In this document: positions 36,164 through 44,750 of the stretch, piece after piece | Layout: every line of letters begins with the position of its first letter | How positions within the stretch are numbered: the first letter of the stretch is position 1 | Source of the DNA: Enterococcus sp. HY326 | Lineage (GTDB): Bacteria; Bacillota; Bacilli; Lactobacillales; Enterococcaceae | Length of the DNA stretch: 64,000 nt | Direction: 5' to 3' | Assembly: GCF_026157065.1 (NCBI RefSeq) | Contig: NZ_JANLGQ010000001.1 | Location: forward strand, 558,001 to 622,000 | Notes under the pieces: model-generated | Told to the model about the DNA's origin: nothing | Seen by the model: only the letters and a program-made list of their open reading frames with translations | The model's database searches: none | Program-made: the position numbers and the translations under genes

Positions 36164-37177
36164 TTAAGCGACCTCCCTTTGACTGCCAACTAGCTGGTGC
36201 AATTTATCATAAGCGGCACCGCTAGCAACGATTTGTCTAGCTAATTGAATGCCGGCCGGTAAATCTACCACCAAGCCGCTAGCCACTAAGCCCAGACCAG
36301 CGTTTAAAATAGCGGTGTCGGTGTATACGGAAGCAGTATTTTTTAAGACACTTTCTAAAATTGCAGCATTTTCTAAAGGACCCGACCCTTGAATGGCTGC
36401 GATTGGTGCCCGCTGAAAGCCAACTTCTTCTGGTGTAAATGTATATTCAGTGACCTGATTATTTTGATAAAAGGCATAATGGTTCTCGCCGGATAAATTA
36501 GCTTCGTCCATCCCACCGGCACCGTTGACAACAATCCCTTGGCGCCGACCGAGTTTGCCAAAGGTTTCAGCCGTGGCTGCCACCAAATCCCGTCGATATG
36601 TGCCTAAAAGTTGCGTGTCCAGTGGAACGGGATTAGTTAACGGCCCAATTAAATTTAAAATTGTTGGCGTGCCCAACTCTTTACGAACCTTCATGACATG
36701 GCTCATTTTCGGATGCATCGCCGGTGCAAAAAGAAAGGCGATGCCAACTTCATTTAAGAGATAGCTAATTTTTTCTGGTGTAATCGCCAGTTGAATGCCT
36801 AAAGTTTCTAAAACATCCGCACTGCCAGAACGACTAGAAATGCTGCGGTTGCCGTGTTTCGCCATAGGAATCCCCGCCGCCGCTAGAATAAAAGCAGCCG
36901 TGGTTGAGATATTAAAACTATTGGAACGATCGCCTCCGGTGCCACAATTGTCCATAGCGGCTATCGGTGTCTGTTTAATCTGCAACGCTTTTTGCTGAAT
37001 CGTCTCTGCTAAGCCCGCCATTTCCTCTGGTGTTTCACCTTTGATTTTTAAGCTGGTGAGAAATGCCGACAGCTGGGCTTCACTTAATTGACCTTCAAAA
37101 ATCAAGTTGGCAATTTGAGCCATCTCTTGGCGGGTTAAATTTTCCTGACGATATAATTTTTCAAAAATTGTTTGCAT
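36164..37177 (-). CDS. trpD: Anthranilate phosphoribosyltransferase
   Basis: 337 residues. Transfers phosphoribosyl to anthranilate. The PRPP loop DNCGTGGDRSNSFNISTT and KHGNRSISSRSGSADVLE are complete. It is not fused to TrpG. It overlaps the trpG stop by 17 bp and abuts trpC. Confidence 0.97.
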   Translation of the reverse strand: MQTIFEKLYRQENLTRQEMAQIANLIFEGQLSEAQLSAFLTSLKIKGETPEEMAGLAETIQQKALQIKQTPIAAMDNCGTGGDRSNSFNISTTAAFILAAAGIPMAKHGNRSISSRSGSADVLETLGIQLAITPEKISYLLNEVGIAFLFAPAMHPKMSHVMKVRKELGTPTILNLIGPLTNPVPLDTQLLGTYRRDLVAATAETFGKLGRRQGIVVNGAGGMDEANLSGENHYAFYQNNQVTEYTFTPEEVGFQRAPIAAIQGSGPLENAAILESVLKNTASVYTDTAILNAGLGLVASGLVVDLPAGIQLARQIVASGAAYDKLHQLVGSQREVA

Positions 37178-37748
37178 AATCCAATGCCTCCATCTCTGTT
37201 CGTTTTAAAAATTGGTCAATCATTTCTTGACCGCTTGCAGTACCGATTGATTCTGGATGAAACTGCAAGCCGTATATCGGTAGGCTCTGGTGCTCCAAAG
37301 CCATAATCGTTTGATCGTCTGTTGCTCGGGCGGTAATTTTCAACTGACTAGGGGAGCTACTTTCTTCGGCAATTAATGAATGGTATCGCATCACGCTAGC
37401 CTCTGATAACTCATTAAACAGTCCAGTTTTTTCAAAAATTAGCTGACTAATTTTTCCGTGGCGAATCTGGGGTGCCCCTACTACTTGACCGCCAAAGAGT
37501 TGCACGATGGCTTGATGCCCTAAGCAGATACCTAAAATCGGTTTGTCCTGATAAAATTTTTGCAAAAGTGTCGGCATCAACCCAGCCTCTTCTGGTCGGC
37601 CGGGCCCAGGAGATAAAATAATGCCATCCGCCTTGGCCGCCGTTTCTAAAAGTTGCGGGTGGTCATTACGTAGGACCACCACCTCTCCACTGACTTGGTG
37701 AACGAGGTTATAAGTAAAGGAATCATAATTATCAACGATTAAAATCAT
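37161..37748 (-). CDS. trpG: Anthranilate synthase glutamine amidotransferase subunit
   Basis: 195 residues. Class I amidotransferase with catalytic Cys in LGICLGHQAI and the His-Glu pair in GLQFHPESI. It supplies ammonia from glutamine to TrpE. The start overlaps the trpE stop by 4 bp. TrpG may also serve a folate enzyme PabB, as in Bacillus, but no pab gene is present here. Confidence 0.95.
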   Translation of the reverse strand: MILIVDNYDSFTYNLVHQVSGEVVVLRNDHPQLLETAAKADGIILSPGPGRPEEAGLMPTLLQKFYQDKPILGICLGHQAIVQLFGGQVVGAPQIRHGKISQLIFEKTGLFNELSEASVMRYHSLIAEESSSPSQLKITARATDDQTIMALEHQSLPIYGLQFHPESIGTASGQEMIDQFLKRTEMEALDYANNF

Positions 37749-39109
37749 CGGCGTACCTCCAATAAGGCTTTGGCTTTTTGCAACGTTTCAAAATATTCAC
37801 TGGTCGGGTCGGAATCGTAAACAATCCCTGCTCCAGCTTGCACATAGGCTTTCTCTTGATGGACCACCATTGTGCGAATCGCAATGGCGAAGTCCCCTTG
37901 ATCATCTTGGGAAAAATAACCCACCGCTCCAGCGTAAATTCCCCGCCGGACTGGTTCAAATTCATAAATTCGTTGCATCGCGCGAATTTTTGGTGCTCCG
38001 CTGACGGTCCCAGCCGGTAAAGTAGCCTTCAACGCATCCATCGTTGTTTTTCCAGCAGCTAATTTTCCGGTGACTAATGAGACGATGTGCATCACATACC
38101 GATATTTTTCAATAATCATCAGCACTGGTACTGTCACCGAACCCACCTCAGAGACACGACTTAAATCATTGCGTCCCAAGTCAATCAGCATCATATGCTC
38201 CGCCCGCTCCTTCTCATCTGCCAGCAATTCCTCAGCTAAATGTTGGTCCTCAGCTTTATCTCCTCCCCGTTTGCGAGTCCCGGCAATGGGATTAGTGGTA
38301 ACAATATCATCTTTGACACTCACCAAGCTCTCCGGTGAAGAACCGATAACTTTGGTGTCGCCAAAATCTAAATAATAAAGATAAGCTGAAGGGTTACTAA
38401 TCCGCAGATGGCGATAATAATCAAAGGGTGGAATCTTAAAATCTGTCGTCAGTCGCTGGGAGGGGACCATCTGAAACATGTCCCCCGCTTTGATGTAATC
38501 TTTGACCTTATTGACAGTTGTTTCAAATTCTTCTTGTGTGAAATTACTGGTAAAGTCAAAATGAAAATCCTGCAAATAGCTCAATTCGGTTGGAGCAATC
38601 ACTCGCAAATCCTGTTGAACTTTTTCTAACGCTTTATTCAGGGCGTCTGACTCCCGTTGCGAATAACAATTGTCCTCCACTAAAATAATTTCTTCTTTAG
38701 CATGGTCAAAAATTAAAAAGGATTCATAGAGATAAAAATGCAAGTCTGCTATGCCCAATTCATCTTGGGGCAGCTGCCCGATATGTTCATAAGCCGCAAT
38801 CACATCATAACCGGCGTAGCCAATGACGCCTCCTTGAAAGGGCAATTCTTCTGTCAAAACTTGCTGGGTGATGACGATTTTTTCTAATTCCTTTAAAGGG
38901 TCAGCGGTTGCAAAAGTTTCTTGATTAATCTGCATCAGACCATCTTTGTAAGAAATATCTTTGACTGGATTCCAAGCAATCACCGAATAGCGACTTTTTG
39001 ACTGGTCACGGGGAATACTTTCCAACAAAGCTTTATGCTGACCTTGAATCCGCAGATAAGCACTGATGACGGTTAAATTATCGGCGGGAATACGCTCTAG
39101 TTTTCTCAT
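37745..39109 (-). CDS. trpE: Anthranilate synthase component I
   Basis: 454 residues, ATG start with AGGAG eight bases upstream. First committed step, chorismate to anthranilate. The N-terminal LLES motif (ALLESIPRDQ), which forms the tryptophan feedback site in TrpE, is present, so feedback inhibition is expected. C-terminal catalytic blocks: SPESLVSVKDD, PIAGTRKRGGD, DLGRNDLSRVSEVGSV, LPAGTVSGAPKIRAM and YAGAVGYFSQDG-like YFSQDDQGD. First gene of trpEGDCFBA, about 85 bp after the leader terminator. Confidence 0.97.
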   Translation of the reverse strand: MRKLERIPADNLTVISAYLRIQGQHKALLESIPRDQSKSRYSVIAWNPVKDISYKDGLMQINQETFATADPLKELEKIVITQQVLTEELPFQGGVIGYAGYDVIAAYEHIGQLPQDELGIADLHFYLYESFLIFDHAKEEIILVEDNCYSQRESDALNKALEKVQQDLRVIAPTELSYLQDFHFDFTSNFTQEEFETTVNKVKDYIKAGDMFQMVPSQRLTTDFKIPPFDYYRHLRISNPSAYLYYLDFGDTKVIGSSPESLVSVKDDIVTTNPIAGTRKRGGDKAEDQHLAEELLADEKERAEHMMLIDLGRNDLSRVSEVGSVTVPVLMIIEKYRYVMHIVSLVTGKLAAGKTTMDALKATLPAGTVSGAPKIRAMQRIYEFEPVRRGIYAGAVGYFSQDDQGDFAIAIRTMVVHQEKAYVQAGAGIVYDSDPTSEYFETLQKAKALLEVRR

Positions 39110-39192
39110 ACGTTTTGCTCCTGATTGTTAAAATTTAATTTAGTGATTGTCTGTTTGTCAGCTTTTAATTTGTGAGAGTTATTCTGTTAAAC

Positions 39193-39295
39193 AAAAAAGC
39201 CCTCAGACCCACCAAAAAATGGTAAGTCTGAGGGCGAATAGCTCACGGTGCCACCTCAATTAAGCGAGTCTTTTCTCATACACTAGCAGTGAAAA
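39193..39295 (-). promoter_or_regulatory. Second T-box antiterminator/terminator unit, apparently without its own Stem I
   Basis: On the minus strand AGGTGGCACCG (39246-39256), the T-box sequence that pairs with the tRNA acceptor end, is followed by a GC-rich terminator with arms GCCCTCAGAC / GTCTGAGGGC (39199-39235) and a T-run. Only about 40 nt separate this box from the first terminator, too short for a Stem I with a specifier loop. It directly precedes trpE. Confidence 0.8.
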
Positions 39296-39565
39296 TAAAA
39301 AAGCCCTCAGCTCAACAAAATCGTTGAACTGAGGGCGAAGATTCACGGTGCCACCTCATGTGGTGAAAGACAAGCTTTCCTTTATCGATTGTCAAACAAC
39401 AATCTTACTCTATAACGGGAGTTCCCGAAATCACCTACTTGCTTCAATGATTTGCTCGAAAGTCCATTCACCAAACGCCACCTGCTGATTTCCACCGCCA
39501 TCAGCTCTCTGAAAAGTTTATTATCTGGCTACTTCTCTCTCTTAACGCGTCTATCAAATTAAATA
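39296..39565 (-). promoter_or_regulatory. Tryptophan T-box riboswitch leader of the trp operon
   Basis: Minus-strand leader with all T-box parts in order. Stem I shows GAGAGAGAAG and the AGAGAGCTGATGGCGGTGG ... AATCAGCA distal block. A specifier loop carries GAATGGAC with a UGG (Trp) codon at 39464-39466. Then come the AGGTGGCACCG box (39346-39356) and terminator arms GCCCTCAG / CTGAGGGC (39303-39336) with a T-run. Uncharged tRNA-Trp is expected to stabilise the antiterminator and let transcription into trpEGDCFBA. Confidence 0.9.
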
Positions 39566-39573
39566 TTGATGTA

Positions 39574-39602
39574 AGTTTACCGCTTAAAATGAGAGTTGTC
39601 AA
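39574..39602 (-). promoter_or_regulatory. Sigma-A promoter of the trp operon
   Basis: Minus strand: -35 TTGACA (39597-39602), 17-bp spacer, -10 TAAACT (39574-39579). The start would be about 39566, just before the T-box leader. Confidence 0.75.
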
Positions 39603-39610
39603 ATCTTTTT

Positions 39611-40360
39611 TTAATAAATACAGAATCTTTTCCCAGCCAGCTCGCAGACTTTTATCTCCATCCCGTATAAGCCAGCTAAAACCTCCGGCTGAATAATCTC
39701 GGTCGCCGTTCCGCTCGCATGGATTTGCCCTGCTTTAATCGCCACGATATTTTCCGCATAGGTCGCAGCCACATTAATATCCTGCAGCACTACGACAATC
39801 GTCTTGCCAAAGTCCCTAACCAATTTTTGCAGAGTTTCCATTAAGTGCTTGCTCTGAGCAATATCCAAATTGTTCAAGGGTTCATCTAATAAAATATATT
39901 CTGAATTTTGTGCCAGCAGCATCGCAATGTAGACCCGTTGTAGCTGCCCACCAGATAATAAATGAATCCGGGTGTCAGCTAACTCTGTCAAATCCAGTGC
40001 CGCCATCGCTTGATCGATTAATTTTTCATCTTCATCGGTAAACCAAATTTTACAATATGGCAGCCGTCCATAACTGACTAAATCTCGGGTCGTCAGTTTC
40101 AAAGAGGCCCCTTTATTTTCCTTTAACAGGGCTAACTTACGGGCCAGTTTATTCGATTTCCACGCACGAACTTCACTGTGGTCCAAATAAATTTCTCCGA
40201 CATCTTCTTTTAAAAGACGATTCATCATCGTCATAAAGCGGGTCTTACCAGCGCCATTCGGTCCAATCAAAGCGGTTAGCTTGCCGGCTTCAATCGGCAA
40301 AATCACTTCTGAGGTCACTTGGCGATGCCCCTGCTGCAAATTTTTACTAATTTCAATCAT
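39611..40360 (-). CDS. Iron-siderophore-type ABC transporter ATP-binding protein (orphan)
   Basis: 249 residues, ATG start with GGGAGGAAG upstream. Walker A GPNGAGKT (about 33-40), Q-loop region, signature LSGGQLQRVYIA, Walker B YILLDEPLNNLD, H-region replaced by VVLQDINVAATYA. The sequence type is FecE/YclP/FepC (GRLPYCKIWFTDED, TRIHLLSGGQ). Role: ATPase for ferric-siderophore uptake. No permease or binding-protein gene is adjacent, so the partners must be encoded elsewhere. A Fur-box-like palindrome precedes it (40383-40399). The stop is only 8 bp from the trp promoter -35. Confidence 0.9.
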   Translation of the reverse strand: MIEISKNLQQGHRQVTSEVILPIEAGKLTALIGPNGAGKTRFMTMMNRLLKEDVGEIYLDHSEVRAWKSNKLARKLALLKENKGASLKLTTRDLVSYGRLPYCKIWFTDEDEKLIDQAMAALDLTELADTRIHLLSGGQLQRVYIAMLLAQNSEYILLDEPLNNLDIAQSKHLMETLQKLVRDFGKTIVVVLQDINVAATYAENIVAIKAGQIHASGTATEIIQPEVLAGLYGMEIKVCELAGKRFCIY

Positions 40361-40382
40361 GGGATGCTTCCTCCCTGCTTAA

Positions 40383-40399
40383 TTGAGAATCATTTTCAA
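40383..40399 (-). promoter_or_regulatory. Fur-type iron box upstream of the ABC ATPase gene
   Basis: TTGAGAATCATTTTCAA: eight-bp arms around one base with a single mismatch, close to the Fur consensus GATAATGATAATCATTATC. It lies 22 bp before the start codon. Confidence 0.7.
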
Positions 40400-40683
40400 T
40401 ATTTGCTTTTAGTTTAGGAGAAATTCAAATAAATTGCAAGGCTTTTCAGGAATTATTTTCTAACTGCTCAATAAAAAATTTCAGCTAATAACCAGAATTA
40501 AGCAACTGTTATTCTCATTTATTAAACCTTAAATTGTCAAACCACACTTCGTTGAAAAATACTTCAATGTAGCAGTTGGCTCTATATAATATCAGCATTA
40601 CAAGTACCAATTCCCAAGTTAAGTCACTCAGATACATTTTAGTTATTGTTACTCGATATAGTAGAAAGCAAATGTTCCATCAA

Positions 40684-40718
40684 AAAAGAGCCTTTGTCCT
40701 TAGAACAGGGCTCTTCTT
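40684..40718 (-). terminator. Terminator of the VOC gene
   Basis: Arms AAGAGCC(C) / GGCTCTT with a T-run on the minus strand. The remaining 40401-40680 spacer shows no gene. Confidence 0.75.
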
Positions 40719-40727
40719 TCAAATAAC

Positions 40728-41204
40728 TTATCCCCGCTGAAAGGGTCCTTGCGGTGAAATTAATTCTAAATTAGTACCATCAGGATCTGTAAAGTAAACA
40801 ACACCTGTACCAAAGCCAGCTTTTAAGCCATCTTGTTCTTCAAAATAAAATGGCTCACCTTCAGGTTTAATCCCAATAGCTTGTAATCGTTTGACAGCAG
40901 CAGTTAAGTCCTCTACTTCAAAACAGAGATGCATGGCACTGATTTGTTCGTTTGAATAGTTCGCTTTAGTAGATTGCGGAGTTACATATTCCAAAATATC
41001 GAGATTGACGTTGCCTAAGCGAAGATTAGCATATTTAATTAGAGTATCCTCTAGCCCCTGTGATTGAGCCATTCGCTTGCCGCCGATGACATCTTTATTA
41101 GAAATTTTATTTCCAGTTAATGCTTCATAAAACACGATAGATTTGTCTAAATTACTGACGGTGATTCCAACATGGTTCACCAGTGAAAAGCCTTGATTCG
41201 TCAT
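40728..41204 (-). CDS. VOC-superfamily protein, glyoxalase/dioxygenase-like
   Basis: 158 residues, ATG start with AAAGGAG. Two paired beta-alpha-beta modules. Likely metal ligands: His in LVNHVGITVSNLDKS, Glu/Asp in VNLDILEYV, His in AMHLCFEVEDL and Glu in GTNLELISPQG. Similar to lactoylglutathione-lyase-like proteins of Lactobacillales; substrate unknown. It is 17 bp after a frameshifted aldo-keto reductase gene, with which it was probably co-transcribed. Confidence 0.85.
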   Translation of the reverse strand: MTNQGFSLVNHVGITVSNLDKSIVFYEALTGNKISNKDVIGGKRMAQSQGLEDTLIKYANLRLGNVNLDILEYVTPQSTKANYSNEQISAMHLCFEVEDLTAAVKRLQAIGIKPEGEPFYFEEQDGLKAGFGTGVVYFTDPDGTNLELISPQGPFQRG

Positions 41205-41221
41205 TTTTTTCGCTCCTTTAA

Positions 41222-42060
41222 TTAAAAATCAAATGTATCTGGATCAGGTCCGCTACGAAGCCCTTCATCCAATTGGTTTAGTTTATTCATATCTTCTGAA
41301 TCTAAGTGAAAGTCAAATATATCTGCATTACTGCGCATTCGTTCGACATGGACAGACTTTACAACTAATAAAATATCCCGCTGAAGATCCCAGCGTAAAA
41401 TAATTTGAGCTGGTGATTTATCATATTTTTTCGCTAGTTCGACAATGACAGGGTGAGTTAACAACTGTCCTTGCATTAACGGCGACCATGCTTGAATTTT
41501 AATAGCATGCTGGGTAGAAAATTCATAGATTTCTTCTTGAGCTAATTTTGGATGTAGTTCTATTTGATTTAGCACGGGAATCACCTTTGCGTAAGACATT
41601 AACTCTTTTAAGTGATGCACTTGAAAATTGCTGACCCCAATTGCCTTTATTTTGCCAGCTGCATACAAATCCTCTAAAGCTAACCAAGACTCCTTATATG
41701 CATCATGTCCTAGCCAATGAATTAAAAATAAATCTACATAATCTAACTGCATTTTTTCTAAACTTTCTTCAAAGGCTGCTCTTGCTTCATCGTAGGAAAG
41801 ATGGGCATTCCAAATTTTTGAGGTAACAAATAAATCAGATCTGGAAATACCTGTAGCAGCTATTCGGGCTTGATACCTATACCGGTTTCCACTTCGTTTC
41901 CGTAAATTTGTGCTGTATCAATTAGTCGATAACCAGTTACAATACCATTTTTAACAACTTCAGCGGTTTCTTCATTGGGGATTTGAAAAACACCCAATCC
42001 GAGCCTTGGGATTTTGACACCATTATTTAATGCAACCTTATCTGATAAATCTTGAATCAT
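41222..42060 (-). pseudogene. Aldo-keto reductase, frameshifted by one missing base
   Basis: The ATG at 42060 (AAGGAG upstream) opens MIQDLSDKVALNNGVKIPRLGLGVFQIPNEE ... LIDTAQIYGNE, an AKR N-terminus with the catalytic Asp and Tyr. The frame stops at about 41860 after GIGIKPE. In the next frame the family sequence continues at once as ARIAATGISRSDLFVTSKIWNAHLSYDEA (read from the DNA in two parts) and runs into MQLDYVDLFLIHWLG to the end at 41222. One base is missing near 41862-41868 (ATCAAGCCCGAATAG). Repaired, the protein would be about 280 residues, normal for AKR family 5. So it is either a recent pseudogene or a sequencing error. It is divergent from an HxlR regulator, a common pairing. 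Confidence 0.85.
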
Positions 42061-42217
42061 AATATTCTCCTTCATTTTTTAATGAATACTGCAGTATCCT
42101 TGTTGATTTCTGAAATTAATATATAATAGCAGTATAAATTTGTATAGTACGCACTTTGAAGTGATATAGTAACCAAAAAGTGCCTTTTGTATAAATAAAG
42201 GATTAGGAGGAATGGAA

Positions 42218-42589
42218 ATGCCAGAAAAAATTTATAATATCGGAGTTGAAGCGACTATGGATGCTATTGGTGGCAAGTGGAAACCAATTATTTTGTGCAA
42301 CCTGCGCCATGGTTCTCTTAGAACTAGTGAATTGAAACGAAAAATCCCGGGGATTAGCCAAAAAATGTTAACCCAGCAATTAAGAGAGCTTGAAGAAGTC
42401 GAAATTATTACCCGTAGAGTTTATAATCAAGTCCCACCTAAAGTTGAATATTCTCTCAGCAGTTACGGTGAAACACTAGGAACTGTTCTAGATAATTTAT
42501 GTAATTGGGGTAAAATGCACATTGATACTTTACAAAAAAAAGGCCAAGACGTGCACTTACTAGGTAACGAGCAACTAATTAATTATTAA
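42218..42589 (+). CDS. HxlR-family transcriptional regulator
   Basis: 123 residues from the ATG at 42218 (AGGAGG seven bases upstream; an ATG at 42212 is too close to that site). Winged helix-turn-helix with family marks IGGKWKPIILCNLRHG, LKRKIPGISQKMLTQQLREL and VPPKVEYSLSSYG. The N-terminal Cys of redox- or aldehyde-sensing HxlR/YodB proteins (before the VE segment) is Asn-Ile-Gly here; one Cys sits at ILCNL. It faces the aldo-keto reductase. The intergenic region holds a CACTT tga AAGTG dyad (about 42151-42164), a possible operator. Confidence 0.9.
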   Translation: MPEKIYNIGVEATMDAIGGKWKPIILCNLRHGSLRTSELKRKIPGISQKMLTQQLRELEEVEIITRRVYNQVPPKVEYSLSSYGETLGTVLDNLCNWGKMHIDTLQKKGQDVHLLGNEQLINY

Positions 42590-42839
42590 CCTTTTTTTGT
42601 TGATACATCTATTGAAACCCGTATTAGCCAACATCATATATCTTATTAAAAAGTAAAAGTACTAGTCTAGTAATCCAGCTATTGCTAAGCTTAGTAGGCA
42701 AATTTATTTTTGAATCTATGGAAAGTGGATACTATTGAAACCAAAAATAGCTTAGAGGTGTGGGTTTATTGGGAGTTTTGTTGCCTTACGGTTAAAATGA
42801 CGAGTTTTCTTTCTGACAACCAATCACTAGCGGAATAAA

Positions 42840-43115
42840 AAAAAGAAAATAGTCTGGATACCTCAGAAAGAGAAGTTTTAAAGAGATAGCTATTCAAAAA
42901 AAATGTTTAAATATTACATTTTTCGCAAAGCACTCTTTTGAAATCACAAAAAAATTAGTGCTAGATAAAGATCCTTTTTGGCTGTGACCCATAAAAATAA
43001 TGTAATTATTTTTGAGGAAGAACACAATAATTATTTGTGGATTTCCAAAAATCTTTTATGGGATAATAATAATGAAAGCTTGCTCTTAGCAATAGAAGCA
43101 CTGAAGGCTATTTAA
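42840..43115 (+). pseudogene. Decayed coding remnant, two frameshifts
   Basis: Three plus-strand segments in different frames join into a protein-like sequence: ENSLDTSEREVLK, then EIAIQKKCLNITFFAKHSFE to DKDPFWL, then THKNNVIIFEEEHNNYLWIS to LAIEALKAI and a stop at about 43115. Each switch follows a stop or an A-run. Codon use and amino-acid mix look coding, but I do not recognise the family. The rest of the 42590-43411 region shows only the 135-bp repeat. Confidence 0.45.
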
Positions 43116-43144
43116 AAAGTAATTTGCGCAGAACAATATAATCC

Positions 43145-43279
43145 GAGTCCACTAAACCTGATTTACCAGACTGATTAGGTATCCTCCAAGTTTAATTCCA
43201 AACAACTAGCTCTCACCTAATAGTATGGTAAGAGCTAGTTTCCTCTTTTGAGTAGATGAAATCCGTCTTTAGGCTACTC
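43145..43279. repeat. 135-bp dispersed repeat, copy A (left of PTS/DJ-1 operon)
   Basis: Matches 48821-48953 over its whole length at roughly 80% by eye. Starts GAGTCCACTAAACCTG, contains a 10-bp stem AACTAGCTCT / AGAGCTAGTT (43204-43240) and ends with the 30-bp palindromic unit GAGTAGATGAAATCCGTC...CTACTC (43250-43279). End sequences are inverted relative to each other (GAGTCCACTAA vs TTAGTGGACTC in copy B). Confidence 0.8.
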
Positions 43280-43411
43280 AAGATTAGGCAATAATTTTTA
43301 GATTAGAACATTATTTAAGAAATCTTATTCAGCAAAAATCAATTTACAATGGTTAACTTGAACAAAATGACTTCGATTTCTAAACAGTATCGTTGAAATA
43401 GAACTGATAGG

Positions 43412-44185
43412 CTAGATATCTTTACTCGCTAAGCTGTATTCATTAGCAATAATGGAAGCAAAAAAATCAAGTTGATAAGGATGGCTAGCATAATCTTGTC
43501 TTGACTCAAAAACGATTTGCTGAAAAACATAGCTTGGCTGATTAATTTTATCTCCACAAATCATCCAAATTTTTGCCCTATCCTTATTCTTTAAAAAATT
43601 CCTTTTTGAACTGTAATCAAAATAAGAACCAGTGTAAGTAAAAATAATAATCAAAGTATCGTTTGTGGCTGTTTCGATATAATCCATCTGTTCTTTATAC
43701 GCCAAATTTGTGTAAATGTACTTCTTACTCATCAATAAATCACTTTGTAGAATCAATGCCGCAGTCTCTGCTTTCATTAAACCAAAAGCCGCAACTTTTT
43801 TAAAGCTGCGGATATCCTTGACCAATTGAGAAATTTCCTTTTGTGAAATAGAGTTAGCCACTTGTTCCATACTATCATTGATTTTTTTTGAATAACTAGT
43901 CACACGCTTATGAAAAGTCTTCTCCTGGCTCGCTAAATCCCAGCCAAGCTCTGATTTCTCTAAGATAGCTTTTAATTCAGCAAAATCTACCAAGCCAATC
44001 TCTTTACAGAATCTTGATATTGAGCTTATTGAGACATTACACCGTTTAGCAAATTCCGTAATTCCAATATTTTTCATTTCATCTAAATGGTTCAAAATGT
44101 AGGTCGCTATGGTACTATTTGTAGAGCCGTTTTTTTCACTTGCGATTGCACTTAATAAAACTATTGGTAGCTTACTGTATAGCAT
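43412..44185 (-). CDS. RpiR/MurR-family transcriptional regulator
   Basis: 257 residues, ATG start with AAAGGAATG. N-terminal RpiR-type HTH (about 20-80: NIGITEFAKRCNVSISSISRFCKEIGLVDFAELK) and a C-terminal SIS sugar-phosphate domain (about 110-245: KVAAFGLMKAETAALILQSDLLM, DTLIIIFTYTGSYFDYS). Ligand expected: a phosphorylated sugar, here most likely from the PTS. Last gene of the five-gene operon, 13 bp after the second DJ-1 gene. Likely binds the TTTCCAGA-type palindromes at 45376 and 48737 (inference). Confidence 0.9.
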   Translation of the reverse strand: MLYSKLPIVLLSAIASEKNGSTNSTIATYILNHLDEMKNIGITEFAKRCNVSISSISRFCKEIGLVDFAELKAILEKSELGWDLASQEKTFHKRVTSYSKKINDSMEQVANSISQKEISQLVKDIRSFKKVAAFGLMKAETAALILQSDLLMSKKYIYTNLAYKEQMDYIETATNDTLIIIFTYTGSYFDYSSKRNFLKNKDRAKIWMICGDKINQPSYVFQQIVFESRQDYASHPYQLDFFASIIANEYSLASKDI

Positions 44186-44198
44186 AAAATCATTCCTT

Positions 44199-44750
44199 TT
44201 ATTTACCGCCAGCGAAATTGTATAACATTTTTTCCTTCATATCAGTAACATCCTTTCCTAAAATTTCAGCAATTTTATATGCAAAAGGAAAAGGTGTGGC
44301 TGGTCCCTGGCTCGTAATAATGTTTTGATCAGCCACAACAACTGTGTCTTCAAAAATACCGTCGATAAGTTTCTCTGCATAACCAGTATAGCCAGTAACT
44401 TTCTTATTAGCAATTACTTTCGCATCTGAGAGAACTACCGTTCCTGAACACATTGCTGCTATATACTTTCCATTTTCATTAAAGAACTGCACCATCTTAA
44501 TTACTTCAGGGTTATCCTTCAGATTAGTACCACCAGGACGTCCTCCGGGTAAAACCAAGACATCATACTTTTTAATTTCATTATTGAAAATTTTGTCTGC
44601 TTCAATAATTATCCCGTGCATACCCCTGACAAATTTCCCCTTAAAACTAAAAGTATCACAATGGATATCAGCTCGTCTGAGGATATCAACAATAGTCAAC
44701 GTTTCCCCTTCTTCATACCCCTCTGCCATTAAAACCGCTACTTTAGACAT
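44199..44750 (-). CDS. DJ-1/PfpI-family protein (second of a tandem pair)
   Basis: 183 residues from the ATG at 44750 (MSKVAVLMAEGYEEGETLTI), AGGAGG six bases upstream; it overlaps the preceding gene by 8 bp. DJ-1/YajL-type features: the acidic residue in EGYEEGE, the nucleophile Cys in AAMCSGTVV, and GPATPFPFAYKIAEILG near the end. Family activities include glyoxalase III-like hydrolysis of methylglyoxal, disputed deglycase activity and redox chaperone roles. About 40% identical to its neighbour by eye. Placement in a beta-glucoside operon suggests a role on reactive sugar products or a sugar-phosphate intermediate (inference). Confidence 0.9.
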   Translation of the reverse strand: MSKVAVLMAEGYEEGETLTIVDILRRADIHCDTFSFKGKFVRGMHGIIIEADKIFNNEIKKYDVLVLPGGRPGGTNLKDNPEVIKMVQFFNENGKYIAAMCSGTVVLSDAKVIANKKVTGYTGYAEKLIDGIFEDTVVVADQNIITSQGPATPFPFAYKIAEILGKDVTDMKEKMLYNFAGGK

